DNA of 64,000 nucleotides from Topomyia yanbarensis (lineage: Eukaryota; Arthropoda; Insecta; Diptera; Culicidae), in the NCBI RefSeq assembly GCF_030247195.1, contig NC_080671.1, positions 427,986,539-428,050,538 on the forward strand. Direction: 5' to 3'. The position numbers were made by a program, and so were the translations under genes. The notes under the pieces were generated by a model. It was not told where the DNA came from, did not search any database, and worked only from the letters and a program-made list of their open reading frames with translations. This document shows, piece by piece, positions 11,133 through 23,673 of the stretch. Numbering within the stretch: position 1 is the stretch's first letter; the number at the start of each line of letters is the position of its first letter.

Positions 11133-14100
11133 TTACTGTTCATCGCGTCGAACATCTAGAACGGCGAGCCTTGTCGCCGGTCGCTCGTAGATCCCGGATT
11201 GTGTCTGTACAGCAGCTGACCTTACCTGTCCGTCTTTGCCGTTTTAACCGAAATGATCCGTCCCTTGGGCCAACAGTTCCGTGGAAGCCCTGGATCGACG
11301 ACGACTACGATGTCGTTCACCTCAATCGGCTTGACTTCGCTGAACCACTTCGAGCGCTTGGTTAACTCCGGCAGATAGTCTCGCACCCAGCGTCGCCAAA
11401 AGATGTTTGCTTCGACTTGTGACGTACACCATGCTCGCCGCAGAACTACCGACTCATCGTTAAGGACGCTGTAGGGTTTGAGTTCACTCGATGAACCCAC
11501 GAGAAAGTGGTTCGGTGTCAGGACTGGAGCTTTCGGGTCTTCTACTGGAACGTACGTTAGCGGACGTGAGTTGACGATGTTATCCACTTCCATCAACATG
11601 TTGCGAAGTGTCTCGTCGGTTGGATAGCGTCCTGGTTTCAATGCCATGAGGTTCTTCTTCACCGACTGAATAAGCCTTTCCCAGGCTCCACCCATATGGG
11701 GAGATGCTGGAGGAGGGAATGACCATTCAGTGTTTGGACTGACGATTTCTCGAACGACGTGCTCTTGGTTCATCTCCTTCAGTGCAGCTTGAAGGTCTAC
11801 GCTTGCCTTCCCAAGCTCCTTGTTTGAAGCAATGAAGTTAGTGCCACGATCACTATAGATCTTTATTGGTACGCCTCTCCTTGCCATAAAGTTTCTCAAC
11901 GCCATTATACACGAATTCGCATCGAGGGAATGTGCGATTTCTATGTGTACCGCCCGTATAGTTAAGCACGTTATAAGCACACTCCAACGCTTTTCAGTTC
12001 GACGCCCAACAACTACTAACATTGGGCCAAAGTAGTCAATGCCAATGTATGAGAATGGTCTTATGAATGCCGCCAACCTAGCCACAGGAAGACCACCTAT
12101 TGGGGGAGGACGAGGAACAGCCCTTTGGTTTTTGCACACCTGACACTTGCTTCTAACTTGTTGAAACAATCGCCTAACCTTTGGAATCCGGAAGGTCTGC
12201 CTTAACTCGTTCACGACGGTGGTGTGGTTCTGGTGGTGGTAACGCTCGTGATAGTCTTGTACGATCAGCCCTGTGACGTTATGGTCCTTCGGAAGGATAA
12301 TCGGATTCATAGCATCCATGGAAGCGTACTCACATGCACTGATTCTGCCGTGCATTCGTAGTATGTGTTGCTCGTCCAGGAACGGATTGAGTGTGTAGAT
12401 CGAACTTGATTTGGGTAGCACCTTGTTGTTCGCTTTAGCCCTTAGAACGCCCATTTCATCCGGAAATCCTTCTGTTTGAGCTAGTCGGTACAGATAGTTG
12501 GCGGCCTGCTTCAATTCTTCGCCCGTGAGAGATCCTTTGCTTCCTTCTGCTTCTTCCGTTGTGCTGCGAAGCCATTGTGCTGCTCTTAATGTTGTGGCTG
12601 TGGCGCGAAGCAACCGCTCACATTGAGAGTAGTCTTGAACGGTGATGATTGATTCGGGTTCAACTCGATGATGAAACAGGTTTGCATGTAGTTCTTCCTC
12701 GGTATGTTCATCTTCGTATGGATTTGATGGCCAGCTATCGCTGCGCTCCCACAAGCATTTTGGACCTTTGAACCATCTGCTGTCTTCGGTGAGATCAGGA
12801 AACCCTTGCCATTTTGTAGCATCGTCAGCAACGTTCTCTTTCGAGCACTTGTATCTCCAGTCAGTAATTCCCGTGGTTTCCAAGACTTCACTGACACGGA
12901 AGGCAACGAATTGCGAATATCTGCGATGGTCTGACCGGATCCAGCATAAGACGTCCCTCGAGTCACTCCAAAAGAACCGCTGGTGAACGTTGAACGACAG
13001 CGACTTTGTAATTCTGTCAGCTAGCCTAACTCCAACGACTGCGGCCTGTAATTCCAGCTTTGGAACGGAAACAAACTTTATGGGAGCTACTCGTGTCTTC
13101 GCACCTACTATCGCACACTCCACAGTACTGCCCTGTTCGAAACGTAGGTAGACGACCGCTGCGAAACCCGACAGGCTAGCGTCGACGAACGTGTGTAGCT
13201 GGATGTTCGTTTGCGGGCCCAACCGCGTTGCCGACCGGTAACAGCGTGGTATGCTGATAGTCTGTACCTTGGGTAGGATCTCCAGCCATTTCTCCCACTT
13301 TTCGTTAAGACGTTCTGGTATCACCTCATCCCAGCCGATTCCGGATCGCCATACATCCTGGAATAGGACTTTTAGGTAGATCATAACGTTGGATATCAAT
13401 CTCAATGGATCGAAAACAGCCATGAGTGTTCTGAGCATCTCTCGCTTCGTAGGTGTGCGATTCCCATCAAGCAAATCCCGGTCGTGCTTCGCTGAAAGTT
13501 TGTAAATGAATGAATCTGAAGCCGTACACCACCACATTCCTAAAACCTTCTCGGTCGTCAGCTCTGCTCCGATGTTTAGACTGATTTCGTCCTTGTTATT
13601 CTTCTTCAGGGCTTTCATAACTGCAGGGGAGTTAGAAATCCAGTTTCGCATGTCGAATCCAGCCTGGGCGTGCACGAATTTCACATCCATTGCTAACTGG
13701 ATCGCCTCCTGTTCAGATTCGACGCTCACCAGCATATCGTCCACGTAGTGCTGTTTGATAATGGCTTGCGCGGCCACTGGATACTGCCCTTCGAACTTGC
13801 TTGCGTTGAGATTTTTGAGGAATTGCGCGCAACTTGGCGAACAATAGGTACCGAACGGCATAACCTGCGTCACGTAGGTGCTCGGTTCTCCAGATGCGTC
13901 ATCACACCATAACACCCTGAGGCAGAGCTGATCCTTCTTGGACATTGCCAGTTGCAAGTACATCTCCTTCACATCACCACTAAGTCCTAAGCGGAACTCT
14001 CGGAACAGAAAAAACACGTAGTCCAGAGGCGTCAGTAAATCCGACCCTGTCAGCAGCATCGAGTTCAGCGATACACCATTAGTTTTTGCAGCCGCGTCCC

Positions 14101-14164
14101 ACACAATTCTAACCTTCCCAGGTTTATTCGGGTTGAACACTGGAAACAACGGGAGATACCACAC
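11133..14164 (-). pseudogene. BEL/Pao pol: RT, RNase H, integrase
   Basis: A 980-codon open frame (11222-14164) covers most of Pol. RT blocks are VWYLPLFPVFNPNKPGKVRIV, WDAAAKTNGVSLNS, GDVKEMYLQL and the catalytic YVDD near 13740. RNase H follows with TFVDASLSGFAAV, VPKLELQAAV and FFWSDSRDVLCWI. The integrase has an H-H-C-C finger (HHQNHTT ... KCQVCKNQ) and a D-D-E core in IGIDYFGP, IYSDRGTNF and GGAWERLI. The frame stops at 11222, but the adjacent frame continues the C-terminus (QVRSAAVQTQSG) to a stop at 11133-11135, so there is a frameshift near 11225. At the 5' side the frame joins the Gag frame only through a deletion and shift near 14165-14200. Confidence 0.9.
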
Positions 14165-16388
14165 TCGTTCTTGTGGAACTTGCAGCTTTTCGTCCGACAG
14201 CCTCTAGGCAGTGGAAGCGCCGTAGAGCTACAGGTTTGCTGTTGGGTAGTCGGAATTCGTCGAACTTCCATAACAGGCTAACTTCATATCGCCCACTCTC
14301 TGTCTTTGACGCTGACTGTATAAGCTGCTGCGCACGGTGGTCTGCCACGGAATAAAGTTGCTTCTCCGGTCTGTAAATTCCCAGTCCATCCAGAGAAAAG
14401 TATTCACGTACGGCTTGCTGCAACATACCATCGGATCGTTCGCTGCATGGGCATGTCTGAACGCTATGGCTATGATGTCCCACAACAGCCTCTCCGGTGT
14501 TCGAACCTCCGTGAACAATCCATCCGAGTCGTGTTTTCGTTGCGATCGGCTCGTACATCTTGCCTTCCCTTCCCTTGAGTGGGAATGTCAGGTTGGCATT
14601 ATCGATTCCGATCAAAAACCGAGGCTGTACATTTATGTACGATTCGATGGGGATTCCTCGTAGATGGGGATATTCTTTGCACATCAACTCCGTGTCTACC
14701 GTTTGATGAAACAAATCCAAGCTAGCAACAGTATGTGCTCCTGCAAGGCGATACTTCTTCTGAACCTCTCCCGTTCCAGAAACTTCGAGGTCCAACCTCA
14801 TTGAGTCACTTTCCATCTGCCGCTTGTTACCTGTCCATTTAAGGCATAACGGTTCCGGCGTTCCTTGTAGCTTCAGCTCTTGCACTAGCGATGCGTCCAC
14901 TAGTGTTAGTGAGGACCCATCGTCGAGAAATGCGAAAGTTTTGATGGATTTAACCGGGCCATGGATGACGATCGGAGCAACTCTGAACAGTCCCTTGTTC
15001 GTGGCCTTATGATGAGCGTTGCATTCGCGTACAGATGTGTCTTGTGCCACCGTGGCGGAATGCGAATCCCTACTACCGGAACGCAGCGCTCCTTCACGTT
15101 GATTGTTGTGGAGCAGTTGGTGATGTTTGAAAGTGCAACCGTTTGTGCCGCAAACTTGCTTTGACTTACACGGTCCCTTATGTTTCCGTAGGCACTTCCG
15201 GCATAACCCGAACTCTTTCACAGTTGCCCATTTAGAGTTGTATCCAAGCTCAGTGAACCGCTGGCATTTCTCCACATTAGGACAACTTCCCTTACAAACA
15301 AGGTACTCCTTAGAGTTAGCCCCAAATCGATTCGAATTGGATTGATGATTCGTATTGTCCGTCGTACCGCCGCTTGTCTCCCCACTGTGAGCGGTGTTTT
15401 CATAACCTGAGGGCATCTGTCTCGGAGTAGAGCGTAACATAGGAACAAATTTGCTTCCCACCGCGGTCGATTGATGGTTGACATTCGTTCGTCTGATCCC
15501 GGGATTCTCTGTCGGGTACAGACCAGTTTTCTTCACTCGGTCCTGGATCTGCATCTGTCCGACCGACGTCCACACATTCGTTAGTTGTGGAACAACCACT
15601 GACTGGGATACCGGTAGCTGACGTTGGTTCTGCGAAACTGGAACTTCTGCAGGAGCTTCATCGTTAAGCCATTCCGCTACTCGTTCATCTGACAGTCCTT
15701 CATCAGCATCCACAATCGAATCCTCCTCGTTGACTATCTCCTTCATCAGCTGGTTGCGGGTGTGAATATACTCGCGTTTGCTTGCTTCTTCCGCTTCCTG
15801 CAGTTTCCGTTCGTCGTCCAACATTTGCAGTTGCAACTTCAACTGTCTCTGTTTAGTGGACCTTCTGGAACTGACTTCGGAATACTGGCTCATGTTATCC
15901 TCCAAAACTTGTTTCTTGGTCTTCGGAGGAAATCGTGGATGCAGTTGCTCCGGCAGCTCTTTAGGGAATGAACAGGGTGGCATTAGCGAATGGGGTGGCA
16001 TTGGTGCATTAAACATGTATGGAGAAACTAGTGTATTTGGCGTATATATCATAGAGGATGTGACAAACGTGCTTGTCACGTTAATAGAGGACGTACTCGT
16101 AATTTTGGGAACCAGTGTTCCAGTTGTTACAATGGTTGCAAGTGTACTTACGGGCGGTACCGTTGGGGGAGTTGGTTTCGTAGATTTCTTGTTCTTGGCA
16201 TGCTGCTTCCCATAGCAGTCCGAGCAGAGCCAATCTTGATTCTCTACAGCTTGACTTACCCCCACGCAGTCGAAATGGAACTAGTCGTCGCATCTGTCAC
16301 ACTGGACCATCCGTGAGTTATCGCTTCCATCGCATACCTTGCAAACCCCTTGGTTTGATTCGTCGGAACTGGTTCTGCCTTCCGACAT
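14124..16388 (-). pseudogene. BEL/Pao Gag-protease with N-terminal PHD-like finger
   Basis: The first ATG is at 16388, only 36 nt from the 5' LTR. The start MSEGRTSSDESNQGVCKVCD leads into a Cys-rich PHD-type finger (CKVC, CDRC, then FHFDC and WLCSDC), interrupted by TAG at 16281-16283. Beyond it the frame is open to 14124. A glutamine-rich coiled coil (LKLQLQMLDDERKLQEAEE), a linker and knuckle-like motifs (LCRKCLRKHKGPC, CGTNGCTFKHHQLLH) follow. Next come a pepsin-type protease (FAFLDDGSSLTLV) and the GWIVHGG linker, ending at the RT entry ALRRFHCLE. The conserved gag core normally between coiled coil and knuckles is not seen. The end of the frame after CLEAVGRK is out of register with Pol, indicating a deletion plus frameshift. 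Confidence 0.85.
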
Positions 16389-16423
16389 CGTTATCCCGGA
16401 CGTGGATAAACGAAGTTTTAAAT

Positions 16424-17019
16424 TGTTGACGAATGTCAATCAGGAATAAGGGGAGTTTCCGAGTATTAAATCCGTATATTGGACGCGATTAAAACTTCCT
16501 GTGTAAGTGTCACAATAAGTACAAAATGCAGTAACTAATGATTTGGTAGCTTACGTTTAGTACCCCCTACTCCTTTGTAATCCTGCTTCCTCCGTAATCC
16601 TTTTTCTATTTTAACCTCCTAATCCTTTTTCTATTTTCAACCTCCTCCGAGCTTTGTTCTGGAACACGCTTTCACGTTCTTACACTCGCTTAGTTTTAGG
16701 TTAGGCTAAGGAACAATGATTAAGGTTAAGTTCACGCTTTGTAATTCATTTTAGGATTAATTCTTACCTGTAACTAGCCTTAAGTATAGTTATAAGCCAC
16801 TTGGTATAAGAATTTAGCATTTAAGTTTAGTTTAACTAGATTTAAGAATTAATTTTAATAACGCCTTCGCACCTTGCCTGAAAATCTTGCCGCTTTCCTT
16901 CCTCAATTGCCTGGTTGACGTTTCTCGCTGACCGAGAGCTGGTGTGTGATATTTCACATACTCCACATGATGCACGGTTAATAGAAATGGTGAGATGCGC
17001 CGACCGAGGGGTCGTGACA
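16424..17019 (-). repeat. BEL element 5' LTR (596 bp)
   Basis: Same sequence as the 3' LTR with about 1% substitutions, plus a 25-bp tandem duplication of 'taatcctttttctattt...' at about 16598-16640. Starts TGTCACGACC and ends TCAACA on the minus strand. No tRNA-complementary TGG primer site is obvious next to its inner edge, which may mean a damaged leader. Confidence 0.92.
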
Positions 17020-17745
17020 GATTATATTCAGCCATATTCTGATTCTGATGATGTTCGAGTAGATTCGATTATTTTCTGTTTAATTCGATTAGCTTTGATT
17101 AAATTCGATCATATTTGATTAGATTCGATCACACTCAATTAAGTACGATCAGATTCGACTCAACTAGATTCGATTACAAATGACTGGATTAGATTAAATT
17201 CGATTAGATGCGACTTGATTCGTCTTTATCCGGTTAGATTCAATTTGATCCGATTAGATTCGATTGGGGTGGATTAAATTAATTCAGATTCAAATCGAAT
17301 AAATTCGATTAGAACTGATTCGATTAGATTCTATTACATGCGATACGTATCCATTAGATTCGCTTAAATACGAATAGATTCGACTAGATTAGACTTGATT
17401 TGATGCAACTAGATTAGATTTCGTTCGATAAGATTCAATTAGGTTCGATTTGATTTGATTAGATTCGATAACATTCGTTCAGATGCGATTAAATTCTTAG
17501 ATTCTAATTAATTTGAGAGTTGCATACATTCGATTAAATCCGGAGCTTATTTGAGTCGATTAGATTTATTGATAAAAGTCTGGATTAGACTAAATTCGAT
17601 TCGTTTTTGACGTTAGAGATTCAATTAAATTTGATTGAATTACTAAATTTTCGAACAAATTCAATTTAACATGACTGGAATTAGATACGATTGCATTTGA
17701 TTAAATTTGAATTCGGACTAATTTGACCAATCGGGATTTAAGAAA
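17020..17745. repeat. GATTCGATTA-type satellite, right part
   Basis: Continuation of the array at 10214-10533: degenerate 10-11 bp units built from GATTCGATTA, AATTCGATTAG and related words, gradually decaying toward 17740. Confidence 0.85.
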
Positions 17746-17977
17746 ATTTCTGTTGATTACAATGTAAAACAATATAAAGTTATGCAGAGTCAACAGATTA
17801 AACCGTGACAAAGCTAACACCTATTCTCTGTTGCTGTTCTGCAAGTTTAATCCACACCAGCCAGTACATTGTCTCACCAAAATTCTGTTCTATGAGAACC
17901 ACTAACCGACAGTGCAGGTAGTAATCCAAAATTACTTTTCAAAGTACCGGCTCCCCCAAAATTCGCATTGTACTCAC

Positions 17978-18397
17978 TTGGTGGAAGCGGTGAAACTGAA
18001 GCAGACGTCCAGCGCCAACAGTGTCACCATGACGACGTAGGACACCTGAAACAGGTAAATCTCGTTGATCCGTTGCTTGTACAGGCACATCAGCAGCAGG
18101 GCATAGACGGTCGCACAGATCCCGATCAGAATCAGCTGGGTCATGTTGTCCTTCAGCAGGGAAAAGTAATCACGGCTACATAGGCTTCCTGCTTCTTCCT
18201 CGTCGGTTTGATTATTCGGCGGCTGCGACGGCGGCGGTATCACGGTAGGCAGCGTGGCACCGGTGGGGGTTGTTGTCCTCCCGGTCACTTCGTTGGGGAC
18301 GTTGGGCCCTTGCTGGCCGTCGTCACTTTCGTTGTAGTTTTCATCGTCGATGCTGGCGATAACGGCCGGCTCAGTGGTGTGATGGTCGTTAACGGAG
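17978..18397 (-). CDS. host-gene exon: acidic/Pro-Thr-rich segment then two membrane helices
   Basis: On the minus strand a pyrimidine tract and CAG acceptor (TTTTCTTGTTTTTCAG) precede the exon. It ends at a consensus donor (ACCAA then GTGAGTA), or alternatively terminates at TGA 17974-17976 in the same place. The open frame encodes SVNDHHTTEPAVIASIDD, an acidic and Thr/Pro-rich stretch, then two hydrophobic segments (MTQLILIGICATVYALLLMC and YLFQVSYVVMVTLLALDVCF) joined by a short basic loop. Phase fits the exon at 38815-39457 (AG plus C gives a serine codon). The protein family is not recognised; a membrane protein with an extracellular acidic region is the most that can be said. Confidence 0.6.
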
Positions 18398-20950
18398 CTG
18401 AAAAACAAGAAAATATGACGGATTTAATGGTCGGCGAGAAATAAACTGTCACGCTAGGTGAGTTGGCGAATGGGAAAATTTTAATTCCAGTTCATATTTG
18501 CGATTGCGGTCAAATAAAATTCTAAATTACATCGTGTAATAGGATTACGAATTGTTACATTGAAAACGTGCTTTAGTCAACATTCCAAGAGGAAAATTAC
18601 ACAAAAGAGGAAATCGACCCTTTTCGAGCAAGGTGGGGGGTCCTTCTGTTGTCGATAGCCTTCGTCACTCTACACTGCTGCGGTGTAGATGACACTTGAA
18701 AAGAGCATGCTGTTAATTTGGTCCAAGAAGGCGGGGCGGCGACGGCGTCGGGTCGTTCGTTGGTGGGCGATGACGGCAGCCAGTTTTATCGCCGGATCTA
18801 CATACCCTTCCCCCATCCTCGGCACGCACCGAAGGTAATGCACGAAAATAGTAGTTAAATTGAGCCAGGTGCCGGACAGCGTTATGCCGCTCTCGAATGT
18901 GCTAAGGATCAAGTGGACGCCGGTATCGAATTGAATGCGAGGGCAATGGTTCACAAAACAGAATTACTGTAATGGCGTGTAAGCGCCTGTTCATAGAAAA
19001 TTATGGCTCATTTAGGAAGTCGTTTATTCGGAACTGTAAGCCAACTGAGACCGGTGTATTATGATTGAAACCGGAAGATAAGGGGTTTTCCATTTTTGAA
19101 ATTGATTTTGTAGCTGCTGAATAATATTGTTGTACCATGCGTCTCCAAAAAGCGGAAATTTTTTAAAGGAAACGCCTGGTTCCCCATTAGGAAGACACAC
19201 TAGTATGAAGGAAGGAAAATGCAAACCACTCCGCTAATGTTCTTTGAACTCAAACAATGTCACTTTTCGCTCGTTCTATTATGCCAAGGCAGCAACAGCT
19301 TACGCCATCGTTTGTCATAATTAATTAATTACCGCGCGAAGCTTGTGTTCTGACGTTCTCCGGTAGATACTAAAGCGAGGCGGACATAAATGAACCGGCA
19401 TTGCAGGAACCCCTTCTGTTTGGTTGGCTTTCTCGGGGACCATTTATCTAGCTAATGTAAGAATGTGGCAGCTCCCTCGGGACACCTCGGTTAGTAATTA
19501 GGCCCAGCGGTGTAAAGAGTGGCTGGTGTTGGTCATGAGGATGCGCTTCCGGGTGGCCTTGTGCCTTGAGACCGGGTGACGGAAATAGGGCTTTCGTTTG
19601 CTACGTAAGATTCGCTGTAATTTATTATCCCATAAAAATGGAGCAAGTCTTCTGGACAGGCACGGGAAATTGGCGCAGGTTGTAGAAGAAGATTGTGGGA
19701 ATTAGCTAACCGCAGACCATCTGATACCGCTTTTGTAATGAATTTCGTGCGTAAAGCCAACCAAAATTATCCTGTCAGGATAAGTAAGAAAAATATTAGA
19801 TATGAAATTAAAGTTATTTTGGGGCTTGCGTCAAAAGTTCAGTTATCTTTAGTAAATATTTTTGAATGATTATGTTATACACTGAAACTAAAACCTATTG
19901 TTTCCATGTTTCAACCGAGTGAACCAACCGGATTAGATATAATTTATTCCTGCAAATGTTTGCAGTTCGAATGATGCAAAAACAATCAGAAAGCGGGAGA
20001 GCGATAGAGTTGCTCTTGAACGAATCAACGAATGTCAAGTCGCATCGAGTGGCACCACTTGGCTCAGGCAGTAGACAGGAAATAGGAACGGGGGCCGCAC
20101 AGGAAACGGTAGCAACCAGTGCACTTCCCGGTAGTGTTTGTTATTAGGATGAAACGATCGGCAAGCTAAGCGATTTATAAAAGCACGCACAAATGCTTGA
20201 AGCTCGAAGTGGCGGTAAATAACGTTTGTAAGTGGCCACAGTCAGGATTTTCCACGAACAGGTGGTTGTTTTGAAAAGCAATCAAATTTCCATTTTGCTT
20301 CCGGGGGAAAAAAAATCACACCGCCACTACTGACACACCGGGAAGTTATTTATAGGCTGCGTGGGGTCGGGGTACGCTTCTGATTGATATTGTTTAAGAG
20401 CGTGTCACTGAAAAACAACCAGCAGGCACGGTCGTTGGTTTAAGGGTGGCAACTTTAATATGAGTTTGATCAGGACGTTTGGGTATTGATTGATACAGCA
20501 TTGATTCGTTGTTCGGTGCGACGGATGAAGTTTAATGATGGAACAGCCAAAGGCACTGAAGCGGAAATTATTAAAAAATATTTATTTTTTGCAATGAATG
20601 CATTGATTTTTTTTTAATCTTTGAAGATTGTCGGAGAGTGGGTGCTATTGCAGATGGAAACATCTGCCTTATTAATTATTAGCAATGTTGCTTTTGTACT
20701 TCAAGGAAACACGGAAAACAACTTTTAAAAAAAACACATTTTTGTCTCAGGAACAACCTACCAAATTATTAAGCAGCTGATCATGATTTTAGATTTCTCA
20801 GCAGGCTCATAATATTTCCAGTAACTTTCCCTTTGATATCAAGGTGATATTGTAAATCATTTGAAAGCTACATGAAAACAACCAAAATATGATTCAACTA
20901 TAAAGTTCAGCCATCAGACCCTATGGTAGAATAATATTTTGATTTTTTTC
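18398..20950 (-). other. probable intron of the minus-strand host gene
   Basis: No transposon termini or convincing exon were found here. A minus-strand frame at 18670-18954 (HLILSTFESGITLSGTWLNL and an Arg-rich tail) has gene-like composition but no clear acceptor/donor pair. It could be a cassette exon or chance. The rest is AT-rich. Confidence 0.4.
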
Positions 20951-20951
20951 T

Positions 20952-21867
20952 TAGGGGAAACTGGTCGGTTGTCGGCACCCCTACGTAGCTTTTGACATTA
21001 TGATAAATATTAATTGTGTTATATTAGCACGTTCTTTTTGTTGCTGAAGCAAACAGACTCGTAAGTTCTGTTCTACAACTTAAATATTTTTTGAATAAGT
21101 GAAACTCTACCTGAAAGTTTTTTTGGATCATTTGCTTAGTGTTGTAGAAAGAAGTAAATCGATCGAAAAAGTATGCGCAATGAATATTTACGAAGTGAAT
21201 TTATTCTATTTTGTGATTCAACATTGATTGGCACCGAAATGTTCGCCACATTTTCTTTTGCTCTGCTTTAAAAAAGGTTACCAAAATCGGTTGTCGGCAC
21301 CCCATTTTTTGTGGTTAATTCTCTATAACCTAATTAATACGGGTATTTTCGAAACGGGCTTGGCCAGTAGATGCCAGAGATCAATTTTTGGCACTAGTTT
21401 GAAAACCAAGATGGTGACTTCCGGTTTAGCGTTTTTAACAATTCACATGGTCCACCTGGTCGTGTTTTTGCACCGCTGGATAGCACTGTATACACCAGAT
21501 TGTCACGGCCAGGTAGAGAACGTTGTCGTAATTGATCCGACTTAAATAGGACAAGATATTGAATTTTTAACGAAGTGCTGTCTGATATCCACGAGCTTAT
21601 TTGTTTTGTCAAAAAATGGTTGGGTTTAGCTAAATAGTATGTAATCTATCAAAATATCCTACGCAAACTTCAAGCACGTTGGTCCGGTACTTGGAATTGG
21701 CCGATTTAGCACAAATTTGGAGCAAACACTCCTGATGGGACTAGGAATTGACTCAGAACAATCGATCAGGCTGCTAGAAAAACATCTGATTTTGCCAATC
21801 GGTTGACACAATTGAGTTCTACAGCTCCTAAATCCTTACTATATCCGAATTTGACCAGTTTCCCTTA
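20952..21867. mobile_element. non-autonomous TIR element, GGGAAACTGGTC ends
   Basis: The left end reads TAGGGGAAACTGGTC and the right end, on the minus strand, TAAGGGAAACTGGTC: about 15 bp of inverted repeat with one mismatch. Inside is 'ggttgtcggcacccc', repeated near 20976 and 21289. There is no transposase frame and no clear target duplication. Confidence 0.5.
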
Positions 21868-22479
21868 CAATTCAAAAAAAAAATCCTGATTCTACCTAAG
21901 ATTGAGGTATCATATGCCTTCGATACTAGAATCGCATACCATTTAACCTGTGTCGATTGCACTGATTAGGTAGGATCGTTTTATACGTTATTCATAAACC
22001 ATGGCAATCACTAGTGAGGAAGTACTGCCTTGTGGAGAGTTTTAATGAACAGTCTTTTATCAAATTTATTCTACAAAATTTTCACATCAATCTGTGTGAA
22101 CATTGTTTGGAATTGTTCGAATTTTATGACATTGAAAATGTCTTACTGCACTATCTGGGGTGGGGTGCCATTCTAAAATTTAAAATCGATCTAAACGATG
22201 TCACGTTTTTGCGTCACTATTTTGAACGCTAATAACTTTGTTATTTATGAACGGATTTCCATCTGGTTATTACCAAACAATTCGGAATTAACTGAAATTA
22301 TGTTTTATTGCTATAATGTTTTTGTATTTCAATAGCACACTATTGAAAAACAAGCAAAAATGAATAGATCTCAAAAAACGTGAGAACTCCTATACATCAG
22401 TCAATCTATCCCCGGCAGAGCCGTCAATAGTGGCTCAAACGAACACGAAAAGTTATAAATAAATGTACCGCGTGCCTGT

Positions 22480-22720
22480 TTGAGTCAGTTGTTGCTGTTT
22501 TGCCAGACAAGTAACATCGTGTCTATAGCGTCTCGTACGACAGATTTGGCCACCCAACACACTACGCTTCTATGAATGACTTCATCCTCGACTATTTTAA
22601 GAATGTCACTCCTCGAGCGAGTTCATTCCCCCGTCGAACGTCGGGCCGTAAAGAACAGTCAGGCATGTTGACAATGCGCTGCGACGAGTGCTGCATTTGA
22701 TCACTGCTACCGCTGGGGGT
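22480..22720 (+). repeat. possible LTR-like fragment, family member 1
   Basis: Shares 'cgcttctatgaatgac', 'cgactattt(t)aa(a)gaa' and the following 'ttgaacg'-type block with 34880-35000. The shared part includes a TATA-like motif. It may be a solo LTR or promoter remnant of an LTR element; the ends are not defined. Confidence 0.35.
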
Positions 22721-23648
22721 GGGGACGACGACAGGTCTAGGCATCCAGCGCGGCCAAGCGCTCGTGATCAGTGTTGCCGCAATTAAATCTATACCGGGAG
22801 TTGAAAAATCTTTTCTATCTGTACCCTTCTATAGAAATATCTGCACCGGATTCTGTACCCAAACAATTACAAGGTTGTTTTAGAAAATCATTTTTCTTTG
22901 GGGAAATCAAACCTGATATTCTGACTCGGTTGTTATATTTGAACTGGAATTCCGCAAAAAAAACCCTTTGATCCCCTTTGATTTGCTGGAAGCAGCTTTC
23001 TCGCATATCGCATTCTAATATCAGCTTCAGTTCAAGCTCAATCAGTACCAGCTCCACTTCAGATTCTTGCCATCACTGCTGCCTAACTCACCGCTTACCT
23101 GCTGTTTACTGGGCTGCATCGCCGGGTTAAATTATTTTACCTTGCTGTCATGTAAAAAAATATGTACCCAGGTTTTTTACGCGGTTTTTTTGCGCGGTTT
23201 TTTATGTGGATTTTCCAATTAACGCGATTTTTTTACGCGAATTTTCCAATTAACGCGGTTTTTTCAAAAACATTCTAAGTCCTTTTGAATGCAAAAGACT
23301 TAGACTTTTTCTGAAAAAATTTCTAAGTCCTTTTAAATGCAAAGAGCTTAGAAGAATTTTGGCAGTTTTTATTTTGCGCGGATTTCGCAAGTAACACGGT
23401 TTTTGCAAAAAAATATTCTAAGTCTTTTTGAATGCAAAAGATTTAGAAGATTTTCGGAAAGATGGAAGAGATGGGTCTGGAAGATTCCTTATGACCCGCA
23501 CCCCAACAATATGGTTTTTTTCGGAATGGACTTGAAGAATAGGTGCCAGAAATTGATTTTTGACGCCATTTTGAAATCAAAAATAGCGACTTTCGGTTTA
23601 GCGAAATTCGCTATAATCCAATTAATATGGGTATTTTCGGAATGGTGC

Positions 23649-23673
23649 ACTAGCGCGACTGCCGGAAGGTTAA
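23649..23673 (-). repeat. single end of a TTAA-type MITE
   Basis: 25 bp identical to 48873-48897, the right end of the small piggyBac-like MITE, finishing in TTAA. Only one end is recognisable here. Confidence 0.55.

Larger units (their letters stand above)
10534..17019 (-). mobile_element. BEL/Pao LTR retrotransposon, defective
   Basis: A 6.5-kb minus-strand element with two LTRs (TG...CA ends), a PHD-type zinc finger and zinc knuckles in the Gag region, then protease, reverse transcriptase, RNase H and integrase in the order typical of BEL/Pao. GATTAT flanks both sides (ending at 10533 and starting at 17020), a 5-6 bp target duplication in the satellite. The LTRs differ by about five substitutions and one 25-bp duplication, so insertion is recent. 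The coding region is nevertheless broken by a stop, a deletion with frameshift and a 3' frameshift. The gag core expected in autonomous relatives is not visible. A copy mobilised in trans is the simplest reading. Confidence 0.93.

Noticed and set aside
11000..11365. Plus-strand ORF across the BEL LTR edge
   Set aside because: It runs through the LTR, the polypurine tract and antisense to Pol; not a plausible gene.
15778..16215. 145-codon plus-strand ORF
   Set aside because: Antisense shadow of the BEL Gag frame.
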